Assembly (NCBI RefSeq): GCF_964031085.1
Contig: NZ_OZ035001.1
Coordinates: forward strand, 372,001-436,000
Direction of reading: 5' to 3'
DNA length: 64,000 nt
Origin: Spiroplasma endosymbiont of Asaphidion curtum
Lineage (GTDB): Bacteria > Bacillota_I > Bacilli_A > Mycoplasmatales > Nriv7
A model generated the notes under the pieces. The model had not been told where the DNA came from. It did no database searches and saw nothing but the letters and a program-made list of their open reading frames with translations. Shown here in pieces: positions 54,605 through 64,000 of the stretch. A program made the position numbers and the translations under genes. Each line of letters begins with the position of its first letter. Position 1 is the first letter of the stretch.

Positions 54605-54687
54605 ATTTTCAATGGGTTTGTTTCATTTTATGTAATAAAATTTGTGTTATAATTAAAAATGAAATGCAGATGCGAGGATTTTAAATA

Positions 54688-56418
54688 ATGAGATTATTTA
54701 TTAGTTTAAAAGAATGAAATTGATATCATTGAATAATAACCGGGTTAATTTTATTGTTAATATTTACTCTTATAATATGACAAATATTATTATTTATTTT
54801 ACATCAAAGAAAATTTTTAGAAGGTAAAATCATTAATTGTTTAGAAATAATTAAATTATTACCACTTCGTCAAAGACTATATCGGTTATCAGAAATTGCT
54901 AGTTATCATCACGAATTTGAAACAATTTTATCATATTGAATTTTTCTTTATGAAAGCAATAGTCAAGAATTATTAGCATTAATAAATGAATCATTAATAA
55001 TTTTAAAACAAGATCAGCAAGATATTAATAAATTTAGTTTATATAAGTTAAAACAATTATTAGCAAAAATTAATAAGTTAAATAAAAAATCACGCGCCTT
55101 ATTATTAGATTATGAAAATGCTCTTAAAATTGAATTAACCCAACGCGAACAAGCATCATTATATAAAAGTTTTTTTAATCAGTTAGTTAATAATGCTACT
55201 AAATTACAAATTCATGTGGCAATAAATCCTAAAAAATTAGATTATTTAATTAATGTTTTACAAAATATGTTATATAACTTTGAAATTGAACTAACTAAAG
55301 GAGTATTTTTGAAGTCATATCAAATTCTTGATAAGATTGCTATTGGTTTAATTTCATTTACAGAAATTTTAAATAAAATTCCGCAGTTATTAACGATTGT
55401 ATATAAAGTTATTCCTAAGCAATTAAAACAAATGACTACTTTATATATGAATAAAGGAAATGATATTGTTCTTCAAGAGCAGTTTGCTAATTTATTTGAT
55501 GATGTTAATCTTCAAGTTCAGCAAGTTAAAAAATTATTAGATAATTTACAATATAAAAAAGGACAAGTCAGAGTTGAAAAAATTCTGGTTTTGCTAGCTA
55601 ATTTTAATTATCAAACGCAAAAAGAAAAAGAATTAAAAACAATTTTTTCAACTTACTATGACCCAATCATTAAAGTAGTTGAACTAATTGAAAATAGTTT
55701 TAAAAATTTAAAAAAAGAGTTAGTACAAATTGAAACCGTTTATTTATTTTTGCCAATGGAAAAAGAAATAATTAATAATAGTCAAAAATTAGTTAAGAAT
55801 TTAAGTTCGCAAATGAATGAATTAATTGTGATTATGAATCAAACAAAAACTAATTCTTATCATCAATTAGTTAAACTGCAAGTAAAAATTTTAGAAAATG
55901 CTTTAAAAACTCAAGTTCATTTAGAACAAGTATATAAATTAATAACGCAAAAAACTGAAGAAGAAAAACAATTAAAACAGTTGCTTTCGCATTTAGGAAT
56001 TCTATTAATGCAATTAAATGCTAAGTTAAATAAAATTACTTATCAAAAAATTGCATATACTTTCAAAGACCGGATTAGTGATGTTTATAACTCATTTTCG
56101 GAACTTAAGGAATTAATTAGTATTAGTGATGATTTACAAGAACAAAAGCGATTATTACGCAAGTTATATTTATTAAAAGATAATATTTATAAATTGCATA
56201 GTAAAATCAAAAATATTGCTATCATTGATCAATTAATTCAACGAGCAATTGTATATGGTTATAAATTTTGTACTATTGATGATAGTGTTAACAATAAAAT
56301 TAAAAGTGCACAATTAATTTATAACAATGCTAATTATGAAGATGCATTACAGTTAGTATTACAAGCATTAGAATATTCGCATGAGCATCGTTTATATAAA
56401 AGATTGCAAAAAGGATAA
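54688..56418 (+). CDS. ezrA: Septation ring formation regulator EzrA
   Basis: EzrA is a membrane-anchored negative regulator of FtsZ ring assembly in Firmicutes. 576 residues: a single N-terminal helix (WIITGLILLLIFTLIIWQILLF, Trp by TGA), then a nearly continuous cytosolic coiled coil of about 540 residues. Typical are LEGKIINCLEIIKLLPLRQRLY, KLKQLLAKINKLNKKSRALL, QVKKLLDNLQYKKGQVR and the end LQLVLQALEYSHEHRLYKRL. Length and topology fit the family (~560 residues). The neighbour thiI (26 bases downstream) is also near ezrA in Bacillus, which supports the call. AGGATTTTAAATA precedes ATG. Its first 229 codons are duplicated upstream. Confidence 0.82.
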
Positions 56419-56444
56419 TAGATAGAGAGTAGGAATAATTAAAA

Positions 56445-57641
56445 ATGAATGATACTATTTTAATTCGTTATGGTGAATTATCAACTAAAGGTAAGAATTG
56501 TTATTTATTTATTAACCAGTTAGAAAAAAATTTAAAAGTTAAGTTAATAGCATTTAAACATTTAAATATTGTCACAACACATAGTCGGATGTTGATTTAT
56601 TTAAATGAACATCAAACTAATCCTGTTGAAATTGAACAAATTACTAATATTATTAGAAATACTTTTGGAATTACTTCATTTTCTTTTGCTAAACAAGTTA
56701 TTAAAGATTTAAATGTTATTCAGAAGGAAATTTTGACATTGATTAGTAATTTAGAATTTAAATCATTTAAATTGGATATTAATCGTATTGATAAAAAATT
56801 TTATTGTAATTCTTTAGAAATAATTAATGTTATTGCTGGATTAATTTTAGATTATAAAAAAGATTGTCAAGTTGATTTAACAAATCCACAATTAACGATA
56901 TATTTAGAAATTCAAATTGATAATGCTTTTGTTATGTTAAATAAAATTACCGGATTAAAAGGTTATCCTGTTGGTATTGCTGGAAAAGTATTATTACTTA
57001 TGAGTGGTGGCATTGATTCACCAGTTAGTGCTTATTTATTAATGAAACGAGGATTGGAAGTTCATTATTTACATTTTATAACCCCTCCATATACTAAAGA
57101 TGAATCATTACAAAAAGTTATTAATTTAGTTAAAACCTTAGGAGTTTATGGCGGTAATGTTGTTTCAAAATTATATATATGTAATTTTAGTAGTTTACAA
57201 CAAGAGTTAAAACATATTCCTTTATCATCGTATCAGATTACAATTATGCGTCGAATGTTTATGCGCATTGCTAATCATTTAGCAAGAAAATTGCGTATTA
57301 AAATTTTAGCAACTGGTGATTCTTTAGGACAAGTAGCATCACAAACAATTGAAAGTTTATCAGTTATTGCTGATGCTAGTGATATGGTAATTTTGCGACC
57401 ATTAATTACTTATGATAAAAATGAAATTATTAATATTGCTAAAAATATTAATACTTATGAAACATCAATTATTCCTTTTAAGGATTGTTGTTCATTATTT
57501 GTTCCTCAAGACCCAGTAATTAAACCAATAATTGGTATTGTTAAGAAACAAGAGCAAAGCATTTTGTGAGAAGAAATTTTAGCATTAACAGTTGAAAATA
57601 ATATTACAAAACAAGAGATTAATTTTCTTGAAAAAAAGTAG
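56445..57641 (+). CDS. thiI: tRNA 4-thiouridine synthetase ThiI
   Basis: ThiI makes 4-thiouridine at position 8 of tRNA, a UV sensor, and can serve thiazole synthesis. 398 residues. The N-terminal ferredoxin-like and THUMP region begins ILIRYGELSTKGKN, the family signature. The PP-loop is LLLMSGGIDSPVSAYLLMKRG (~residue 185). Then TPPYTKDESLQKV, and ILATGDSLGQVASQTIESL (the SLGQVASQT motif). The end has DCCSLFVPQDP. No rhodanese domain, as in Bacillus-type ThiI. TGA Trp at 57567-57569. The dnaE GTG start follows the stop with no gap. Confidence 0.95.
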
Positions 57642-60600
57642 GTGAAAATAATTATTAATTTAAATGTTCATAGTGAGTATTCACTATTAAGTTCACCGTT
57701 AAAATTAAAAGATTATTTTAAGTTTGCAATTAAAAATAATCTTTTAATTTTAGCATTGACTGATAAGAATACAATGTTTGGGGCGATGCGATTTTATGAA
57801 CAATGTCAAAAATATAATATTAAACCAATTATTGGTATTGATATTGATGTGTTAGATATTGCTCATAATCTGAAATTAGAATTAATTGTTATTGCTAAAA
57901 ATCAGCAAGGTTATGAACAACTTTGTCTTATTTCTTCAATAATTGCTATTTCTAATAATTCAACAATTAGTTGTGAGCAATTATTAGAACATCTAAATGA
58001 AATTATTGTTATTTTTAAACCACAAAATGCTTTAGCAATGTCTTTAACAATGCAATCGGAATATTTAACAAGAATTCAAAAAAAGGCTCTCACATATATG
58101 GGAATTAATCAGAATAATGTTAGTAATATTCAATATTGAATTGATAAGCATCAATTAGTTGTTCCTTGTAATTTAGTGAAATATTTACAACCTGATGATA
58201 AACAAACATTACAGTTAATTGAGGCTATTAAGGAACAAAAATCGTTAGCAGAAACTAATGTTAATGATTTTAGTGATTATCATTATTTATTATCATTTGA
58301 TAATGGATATGAACAAATATTAATAACTAATTTGCAACAGTTAATTAATAATGTTAATTTACACTTACAACTTAATATTAAGGAAAATATGTTACAGTAT
58401 CCGACACCGATTGGTGTTAATAGCAATGAATATTTGCAAAACTTATGTTTACAACGATTACAAAATAATAAGGAAATTAATAATAATCAGCGTTATCAAC
58501 AACGATTATCTTATGAATTATCAATTATTTGTGAAATGGGTTTTGCTAATTATTTTCTTATTGTTTATGATTATGTTAAATATGCTCGTGAGCAAAATAT
58601 TATGGTTGGTCCGGGAAGAGGTTCTGTTGCTGGGAGTTTAGTAGCATTTTTATTACAAATTTCTACTGTTGACCCAATAAAATATGATTTAATTTTTGAA
58701 AGGTTTTTAAATCCGCAACGAATATCAATGCCAGATATTGATATTGATTTTCAAGATGATCGTCGCGAAGAAGTAATAAAATATTTAGTTGGAAAATATG
58801 GTAAAAATAATGTTGCCCAAATTATTACTTTTCAAACAATTACTTGTAAAATTGCCCTTAAAGATACAGGAAGAGTATTAAATATTCCTTTAGATATTAT
58901 TGATAAAATCAGTAAAGCGGTACCATTAGATTTAAATTTAGATTTATCATTAGCTGTTAGTAAAATTGAAATTTTACAAGTGTATATGACACAATATCCG
59001 CAGTTATTTTTATTAGCAAAAAAAATTATTGGTTTACCTCGACAATTTGGAACGCATGCTGCTGGTGTTGTTTTATCACAATTACCAATAATGCAAATTG
59101 TTCCAATTCAAAAAGGTTATAATAATATCTATTTAACGCAATATTCAATGAATCATTTAGAATCATTAGGGTTATTAAAAATGGATCTTTTAGGTTTAAG
59201 AAATTTAACAATTTTAAAACAAATTCTTGATATGATTAATAAAGATTTATCAATGATGATTAGTTTAGATAAAATATCTTTAAATGATGGTAAAACATAT
59301 CAATTATTAAGTGAAGGATATACAGCTGGTATTTTTCAGTTAGAGTCTAAAGGAATGCAACAAATTTTAGTGACCATGCAACCCAAAACTTTAGAAGATA
59401 TTGTTGTTACTAGTTCATTATTTCGCCCTGGTCCGCAAGAATATATTAAGACATATATTAAAAGAAGGTTAAAACAAGAAGCGGTTTGCTATTTACATCC
59501 TGATTTAGAACCAATATTAAAAACAACTTATGGAATTATTGTTTATCAAGAACAAATTATTTTAATTGCGCAAAAAATTGCTAATTTTTCATTAGCAAAA
59601 GCTGATATTTTAAGAAGAGCAATTAGTAAAAAAAATCAAAACGAGATGACCTTATTAAGTAAAGAATTTATTGCTTCTGGTGTTGCTAATGGTTATGATG
59701 AAAAAACTGTTAAGCAAATTTATGATGATATTAATCAGTTTGCTAGTTATGGTTTTAATCGAAGTCATGCGGTATCATATTCATTACTAGGTTATTGAAT
59801 GGCTTATTTGAAAGCCAATTATGCATTACAATTTATGTGTGCATTATTAACTAGTGTTGTTGCTAGTGCTAATAAAATTGAACAATATCTTAAAGAATGT
59901 CAAAGGTATCATCTAAAAATATTGCCACCGTCAGTTAATTATTCAGCAGAAAATTTTATTATTGAAAATAATATGCTTAGAGTGCCATTAACGATAATTA
60001 AACAAGTGGGAATGGCAATGTATGAAGCAATATGTGTTGAAAGAGAAACTAATGGACAATATACTGATTATTTCTCGTTTGTGGCGAGAATGGTGCTTAA
60101 AGGCTTAAATACACTCGTATTAGAAGCATTAATTGCTGCTGGAGCTTTAGATGAATTTAAATTCTCACGAAAAACCATGAAATTAAATATGACACTAGCT
60201 TTTCGTTATGCACAATTAATTCAGGTATCAACTAATGATAATATTACCCTAAATTATGATTTGGTAGCGATGCCTAATTTAAAACAAGAACCAGATAATT
60301 TATTAGAAAAAGCTCAAGATGAATTAAAATATTTCGGTTTCTATTTACAAACCCATCCTTTATTGTTAATTAAAAAGCAATTACAATTAGAGAAAGAAAT
60401 TATTAAATTACAAAATTTAGATAAATTGATTAATTGAAAGGTTAAAGTATTAGTTCTTATTAATCGTGTTAAACAAATTAAAACTAAAGATGGCCAGTAT
60501 ATGTGTTTTTTAACAGTAAGTGATGATTATGGAACAAGTAATGTGACAGTTTTTAGTAACATATATGCTCAATACCAAGAACAACTTAAAGAAAATAATA

Positions 60601-60683
60601 TTGTTTTAATTAATGCTACTGTTGAAAAGTATAATGATAAAATTCATTTAGTTTTACGAACTTTAAAAGTAATAAGTATTTAA
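57642..60683 (+). CDS. dnaE: DNA polymerase III subunit alpha, DnaE type
   Basis: 1013 residues. Starts at GTG 57642, directly behind the thiI stop and inside a GTAGGTGA context. The PHP domain (IINLNVHSEYSLLSSPLKLKDYF) lacks some canonical metal residues (NVHSEYS retains the first His). Polymerase core: VGPGRGSVAGSLVAFLL and PDIDIDFQDDRR (catalytic Asp pair), then FGTHAAGVVLS, GLLKMDLLGLRNL, GIFQLESKGMQQIL, SSLFRPGPQEYI and GFNRSHAVSYSLLGYWMAYLKANY (Trp by TGA). A helix-hairpin-helix region and a C-terminal OB domain (VLVLINRVKQIKTKDGQYMCFLTV) follow. No exonuclease domain, so it is DnaE, not PolC. At least three TGA codons are in frame. Confidence 0.95.
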
Positions 60684-60685
60684 GG

Positions 60686-60720
60686 AAAAAATCTTATCTA
60701 ATTTAGATAAGATTTTTTTA
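60686..60720. terminator. Bidirectional terminator between dnaE and the permease pseudogene
   Basis: AAAAAATCTTATC / GATAAGATTTTTT stem around TAATTTA, with A-run on one side and T-run on the other, so it can end transcripts from both strands. The minus-strand permease stop codon (60718-60720) is at its edge. Confidence 0.85.
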
Positions 60721-60729
60721 TTCATCACT

Positions 60730-61812
60730 AGACTTCTTGCATTACTTATTAAAATAATTACAAATTATTTGTAAATAAAAAATACTATATAGTAATTTCT
60801 AACTTTTATTAGGTTAATACTTATGGATTTTATTAAATGTGTAAATTTTGACACAACAAAAAATTATTTTATTATTTAAATTTAATTTTAAATAAATATT
60901 TTATGTTATCTATAATTGCAAATTATAAATTGAAGCAATTAAATTAAATCTTAAACTAAATCGTTTTCTACGATTACGATATTTTTCAGTAATAATTTTA
61001 AATTTTTTAAGAATAGCAAAAATATTTTCAATAATAATTCTCATTTTTGAAATTAATTTATTATTATGTTTTTGTTCTTTATTTAAAGGGTTTTTCTTTG
61101 TTTTTTTCTTAGGTATTAGAACATTACTATGAATTTTTTGTATTCCTTGATAACCATTATCAACTATTAATTTAGTATTTTTTAAAATTGGGATTTTTGA
61201 TTCTTTAAATAAACAAAAATCATGCTTTTTACCGAGAGAAAAATTTGTTGCAATAATTATTTTGCTTTCTTTTTCAATAATTACTTGTGTTTTAATAGTG
61301 TGTTTTTTCTTTTTTCCTGAATAAGATTGTTTTTGTCTTTTTTGGGCGTTGAATGGGTGTTTCTGTAGCATCAATAATAATTGTTTTATCATTAAAATAA
61401 TCATTTATTAATGCTTTTTTACCAGCAAGTTGTTGAAAATCAGGATGTTTGATTAAAATATCTTCAATTCACTTGATATTTCGATAACAACTAGCTTCAC
61501 TAATATCAAAACTTTTACCAAGATGAAAATAAGTACGATATTCTCGTCAATATGATAAAGTCATCAATAATCTATTTTCTAATGATAATTTATTATTTTT
61601 ACCACCTCTTTTAAACTTTTTTAACTCAGCTTCTTTTAAAATATTTAACATTTTATTAAAAGTACTTTGCTTTATTCCAGTTAATCGTAATAATTCTTTA
61701 TCATTAATAAAATTAAATTTATCAAATTTCATAATCTTAAATTCCTTATAATTTCTATTTTAAATATATTTTATAGGAATTTTGTTTAATAAATAAGTAA
61801 TGCAAGAAGTCT
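60730..61812 (-). mobile_element. IS-A copy i (1083 bp, A6 variant)
   Basis: Complete, with ACT duplications (60727-60729 and 61813-61815), inserted in the last Ser codon but two of the permease gene. One base shorter than other copies because the slippery A7 run is A6. Confidence 0.93.
60910..61732 (-). pseudogene. IS5-like transposase, A6 instead of A7 (copy i)
   Basis: Start at 61732 and all motifs present, but the slippage run has six A residues. A -1 shift no longer joins the halves; a +1 shift would be needed. The distal frame alone is open for 164 codons (QKRQKQSYSGKKKKH onward) and begins with a possible ATG. Probably inactive unless polymerase slippage restores the seventh A. Confidence 0.75.
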
Positions 61813-62067
61813 ACTGTTTTTTATTAATTCCAGAACATTAAGTTTTTTTAAATGATAAGTAGTCATAATATATGTTGATGAATAAATAACTGTAATAATA
61901 GCAAAACTAACTAAAATTACTCATCAAACTAAGGAGAACGGAATTATTAAATTAAAGAAATTTTGTAAGATATAAATAAAGATGGTCGCTGTTGTTCAAA
62001 CTAATAGCACACCGCCAATAAATCCAATTAATACTGAAGGAAGAAACATTGTCAGAATTAAGTTATT

Positions 62068-63150
62068 AGACTTCTTGCATTACTTATTAAAATAATTACA
62101 AATTATTTGTAAATAAAAAATACTATATAGTAATTTCTAACTTTTATTAGGTTAATACTTATGGATTTTATTAAATGTGTAAATTTTGACACAACAAAAA
62201 ATTATTTTATTATTTAAATTTAATTTTAAATAAATATTTTATGTTATCTATAATTGCAAATTATAAATTGAAGCAATTAAATTAAATCTTAAACTAAATC
62301 GTTTTCTACGATTACGATATTTTTCAGTAATAATTTTAAATTTTTTAAGAATAGCAAAAATATTTTCAATAATAATTCTCATTTTTGAAATTAATTTATT
62401 ATTATGTTTTTGTTCTTTATTTAAAGGGTTTTTCTTTGTTTTTTTCTTAGGTATTAGAACATTACTATGAATTTTTTGTATTCCTTGATAACCATTATCA
62501 ACTATTAATTTAGTATTTTTTAAAATTGGGATTTTTGATTCTTTAAATAAACAAAAATCATGCTTTTTGCCGAGAGAAAAATTTGTTGCAATAATTATTT
62601 TGCTTTCTTTTTCAATAATTACTTGTGTTTTAATAGTGTGTTTTTTCTTTTTTCCTGAATAAGATTGTTTTTGTCTTTTTTGGGCGTTGAATGGGTGTTT
62701 CTGTAGCATCAATAATAATTGTTTTATCATTAAAATAATCATTTATTAATGCTTTTTTACCAGCAAGTTGTTGAAAATCAGGATGTTTGATTAAAATATC
62801 TTCAATTCACTTGATATTTCGATAACAACTAGCTTCACTAATATCAAAACTTTTACCAAGATGAAAATAAGTACGATATTCTCGTCAATATGATAAAGTC
62901 ATCAATAATCTATTTTCTAATGATAATTTATTATTTTTACCACCTCTTTTAAACTTTTTTAACTCAGCTTCTTTTAAAATATTTAACATTTTATTAAAAG
63001 TACTTTGCTTTATTCCAGTTAATCGTAATAATTCTTTATCATTAATAAAATTAAATTTATCAAATTTCATAATCTTAAATTCCTTATAATTTCTATTTTA
63101 AATATATTTTATAGGAATTTTGTTTAATAAATAAGTAATGCAAGAAGTCT
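62068..63150 (-). mobile_element. IS-A copy j (1083 bp, A6 variant)
   Basis: Complete, ATT duplications (62065-62067, 63151-63153), inserted in the permease gene 250 bases from copy i and sharing its A6 run. Confidence 0.93.
62248..63070 (-). pseudogene. IS5-like transposase, A6 instead of A7 (copy j)
   Basis: Same as copy i, with one silent-looking base change near 62569. Shared A6 suggests that i and j descend from one another. Confidence 0.75.
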
Positions 63151-63217
63151 ATTAATTGTTCGATATTTGTAACCTTGAATTTGCAATATTGCCATCATTT
63201 TTGAAAATTGATCTAAT

Positions 63218-63361
63218 AGACTTGGTACATAACTATAACATTTTGCACCTATCAAACTATAAAATTCACTTTCATCTTTATATTTATCTAATATTTGTGC
63301 TTCATCTAGAAAATAATATTATCAAAATAGTAGATAAAATTGAGGGTTATGTACCAAGTCT
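63218..63361 (-). repeat. MITE-B copy 5 (complete, 144 bp)
   Basis: Both ends intact (AGACTTGGTACATAAC / GTTATGTACCAAGTCT). The flanking triplets AAT and ATT differ, so the flanks have been rearranged. The plus strand again has a stop-free frame (NILHLSNYKIHFHLYIYL). Confidence 0.88.
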
Positions 63362-63521
63362 ATTGAAATAATTTATAGTAAATGATTATTTTTTCTTTTT
63401 TAAAAAATACCTAAAAAAACTAAACGCGACCTATTCTTAAATAAATATTGCTAAAAAATGATAAAAAATGTAAAATAAATAATAATATTTAGATAAATAT
63501 ATTTATTTAGGGAGGATAAAA
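63362..63521 (+). other. Leader with 71-base repeat, before the small exported protein
   Basis: 63361-63431 matches 45651-45721, with TAAAAAAACTAAACGCG at 63412-63428. Then AT-rich sequence and a strong ribosome site GGGAGGA before ATG 63522. No clear promoter. Confidence 0.5.
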
Positions 63522-63881
63522 ATGGCAAAAATTTTAAAGTTGTTAAGCAACATAACAATTATTGCTATCGCTGGTAGTACAGTAGAACTTGCAGAAGTGG
63601 ATATTATATTTAATTATTGTTTATTAATAAAAGGAAGCATTGGTAAAGTTTTATTAAAAATAAGTAGTAATTTAGTTAAAATTATTTGTACTAAAAAACA
63701 AGCAGAAAAATCTAACAAATTAATTTTAAATAAAATAATTGCAACAATGAATTTGTTGTTCTCAACAACAAAAAGCAGTTGTCAACAAATATTACTTACT
63801 TACCAACCAGAATCAATAACAGTAGAGGAAGAAAATGATGCAAGCAATAAACTAAAAAATGAAACAAAGATTAAAGATTAA
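63522..63881 (+). CDS. Small putative exported protein
   Basis: 119 residues. The N terminus AKILKLLSNITIIAIAGSTV looks like a signal peptide of the Spiroplasma type without lipobox Cys. The rest is basic and Lys/Asn/Ser-rich with three Cys and an acidic stretch ITVEEENDASNK near the end. GGGAGGA lies six bases upstream of ATG 63522. No family recognised. The leader shares a repeat with the ABC operon. Confidence 0.5.
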   Translation: MAKILKLLSNITIIAIAGSTVELAEVDIIFNYCLLIKGSIGKVLLKISSNLVKIICTKKQAEKSNKLILNKIIATMNLLFSTTKSSCQQILLTYQPESITVEEENDASNKLKNETKIKD

Positions 63882-64000
63882 TATAAATAAAAATTATTAG
63901 TATTTTATGGATAATAAATAAATTCATTTTTTTAGATAGAATAATTAATTAGAGTTTTTTGTTATTAATAAATTAAATAGTAACTAAAATTAAGTTATGG
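63882..64000. other. Window end, AT-rich, nothing recognised
   Basis: No open frame, hairpin or repeat was seen in the last ~120 bases. Confidence 0.5.

Larger units (their letters stand above)
50287..55373 (+). repeat. Tandem duplication, right copy (5087 bp)
   Basis: Counterpart of 44161-49202, 45 bp longer owing to one extra repeat unit in deaD. It continues without a break into the rest of ezrA, so this is the copy linked to the original downstream genes. Confidence 0.95.
60718..63217 (-). pseudogene. FtsX/MacB-like ABC permease, C-terminal part, interrupted by two IS-A copies
   Basis: When both IS-A copies and one copy of each target triplet are removed, the minus strand reads continuously from 63217. 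It begins LDQFSKMMAILQIQGYKYRTIN, continues LILTMFLPSVLIGFIGGVLLVW and a hydrophobic block, then STYIMTTYHLKKLNVLELI and the end KNSDE at 60718. The pattern of a 'G-Y-R' coupling helix followed by two or more membrane helices is typical of FtsX-like permeases of lipoprotein- or peptide-exporting ABC systems. The N-terminal part is missing beyond the MITE-B at 63218. The gene is certainly inactive. Confidence 0.75.

Noticed and set aside
60730-61812. IS-A and its neighbour copy j forming a composite transposon
   Set aside because: The copies are in the same orientation, but each has its own different target duplication and between them lies only a piece of the disrupted permease.

Overview
The window comes from a Spiroplasma-type mollicute. 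It is strongly AT-rich, and UGA must be read as tryptophan (genetic code 4): uvrB, coaE, hrcA, dnaK, abgT, fhs, deaD, the ABC genes, ezrA, thiI and dnaE all stay open only when in-frame TGA codons are translated. SpV1/SVTS2-like filamentous plectrovirus segments and a very heavy insertion-sequence load also fit Spiroplasma. The species cannot be fixed from sequence alone.

Layout. 1-2942: housekeeping genes secA (3' end), uvrB and convergent coaE. 3039-4939: plectrovirus segment 1, cut inside its Zot-like gene by an IS complex (4940-7356). 7357-14050: mobile-DNA graveyard with a 5'-truncated Panacea/DUF4065 gene, a convergent terminase large subunit gene, a plectrovirus-type rve integrase, and several IS copies. 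14066-21090: the chaperone region clpB - hrcA - grpE - dnaK - dnaJ, with CIRCE operators in front of clpB and hrcA. 21254-24335: decayed PepV-like dipeptidase and an intact AbgT transporter. 24398-29270: nested IS/MITE cluster over fragments of unknown genes. 29299-31340: fhs and a truncated exported protein. 31339-38464: broken IS copies, an inverted second copy of the integrase region, and a longer plectrovirus segment with about 12 genes. 38465-43950: IS complex, truncated exported-protein gene, ISLre2/UPF0236 transposase and an IS copy carrying a MITE. 44161-55373: tandem duplication of deaD + ABC ATPase + ABC permease + 5' part of ezrA, with an IS30 element exactly at the junction. 54688-60720: complete ezrA, thiI and dnaE, then a terminator. 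60718-63217: FtsX-like ABC permease destroyed by two IS copies. 63218-63881: MITE, repeated leader and a small exported protein.

Three repeat families shape the region. (i) 'IS-A' is an IS5-like element of about 1084 bp, with ends AGACTTCTTGC, 3-bp ANT target duplications and a transposase split over a -1 frameshift at an A7 run (8 near-complete copies, 2 fragments). (ii) An IS30-family element of about 1084 bp (6 complete copies, 1 truncated) repeatedly sits inside IS-A copies. (iii) 'MITE-B' is a 144-bp element with AGACTTGGTACATAAC ends that appears to be an internally deleted relative of a second IS5-like element ('IS-B'), whose decayed remains are at 26718-27330. A different 120-bp MITE lies inside one IS-A copy.

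The chromosomal genes form sensible groups: HrcA-controlled protein quality control; dipeptide or aminobenzoyl-glutamate uptake linked to an M20 peptidase that is now dead; and ezrA-thiI-dnaE (division regulation, tRNA thiolation, replication). Phage and IS genes are mostly inactivated by one another. No tRNA, rRNA or CRISPR array was seen.
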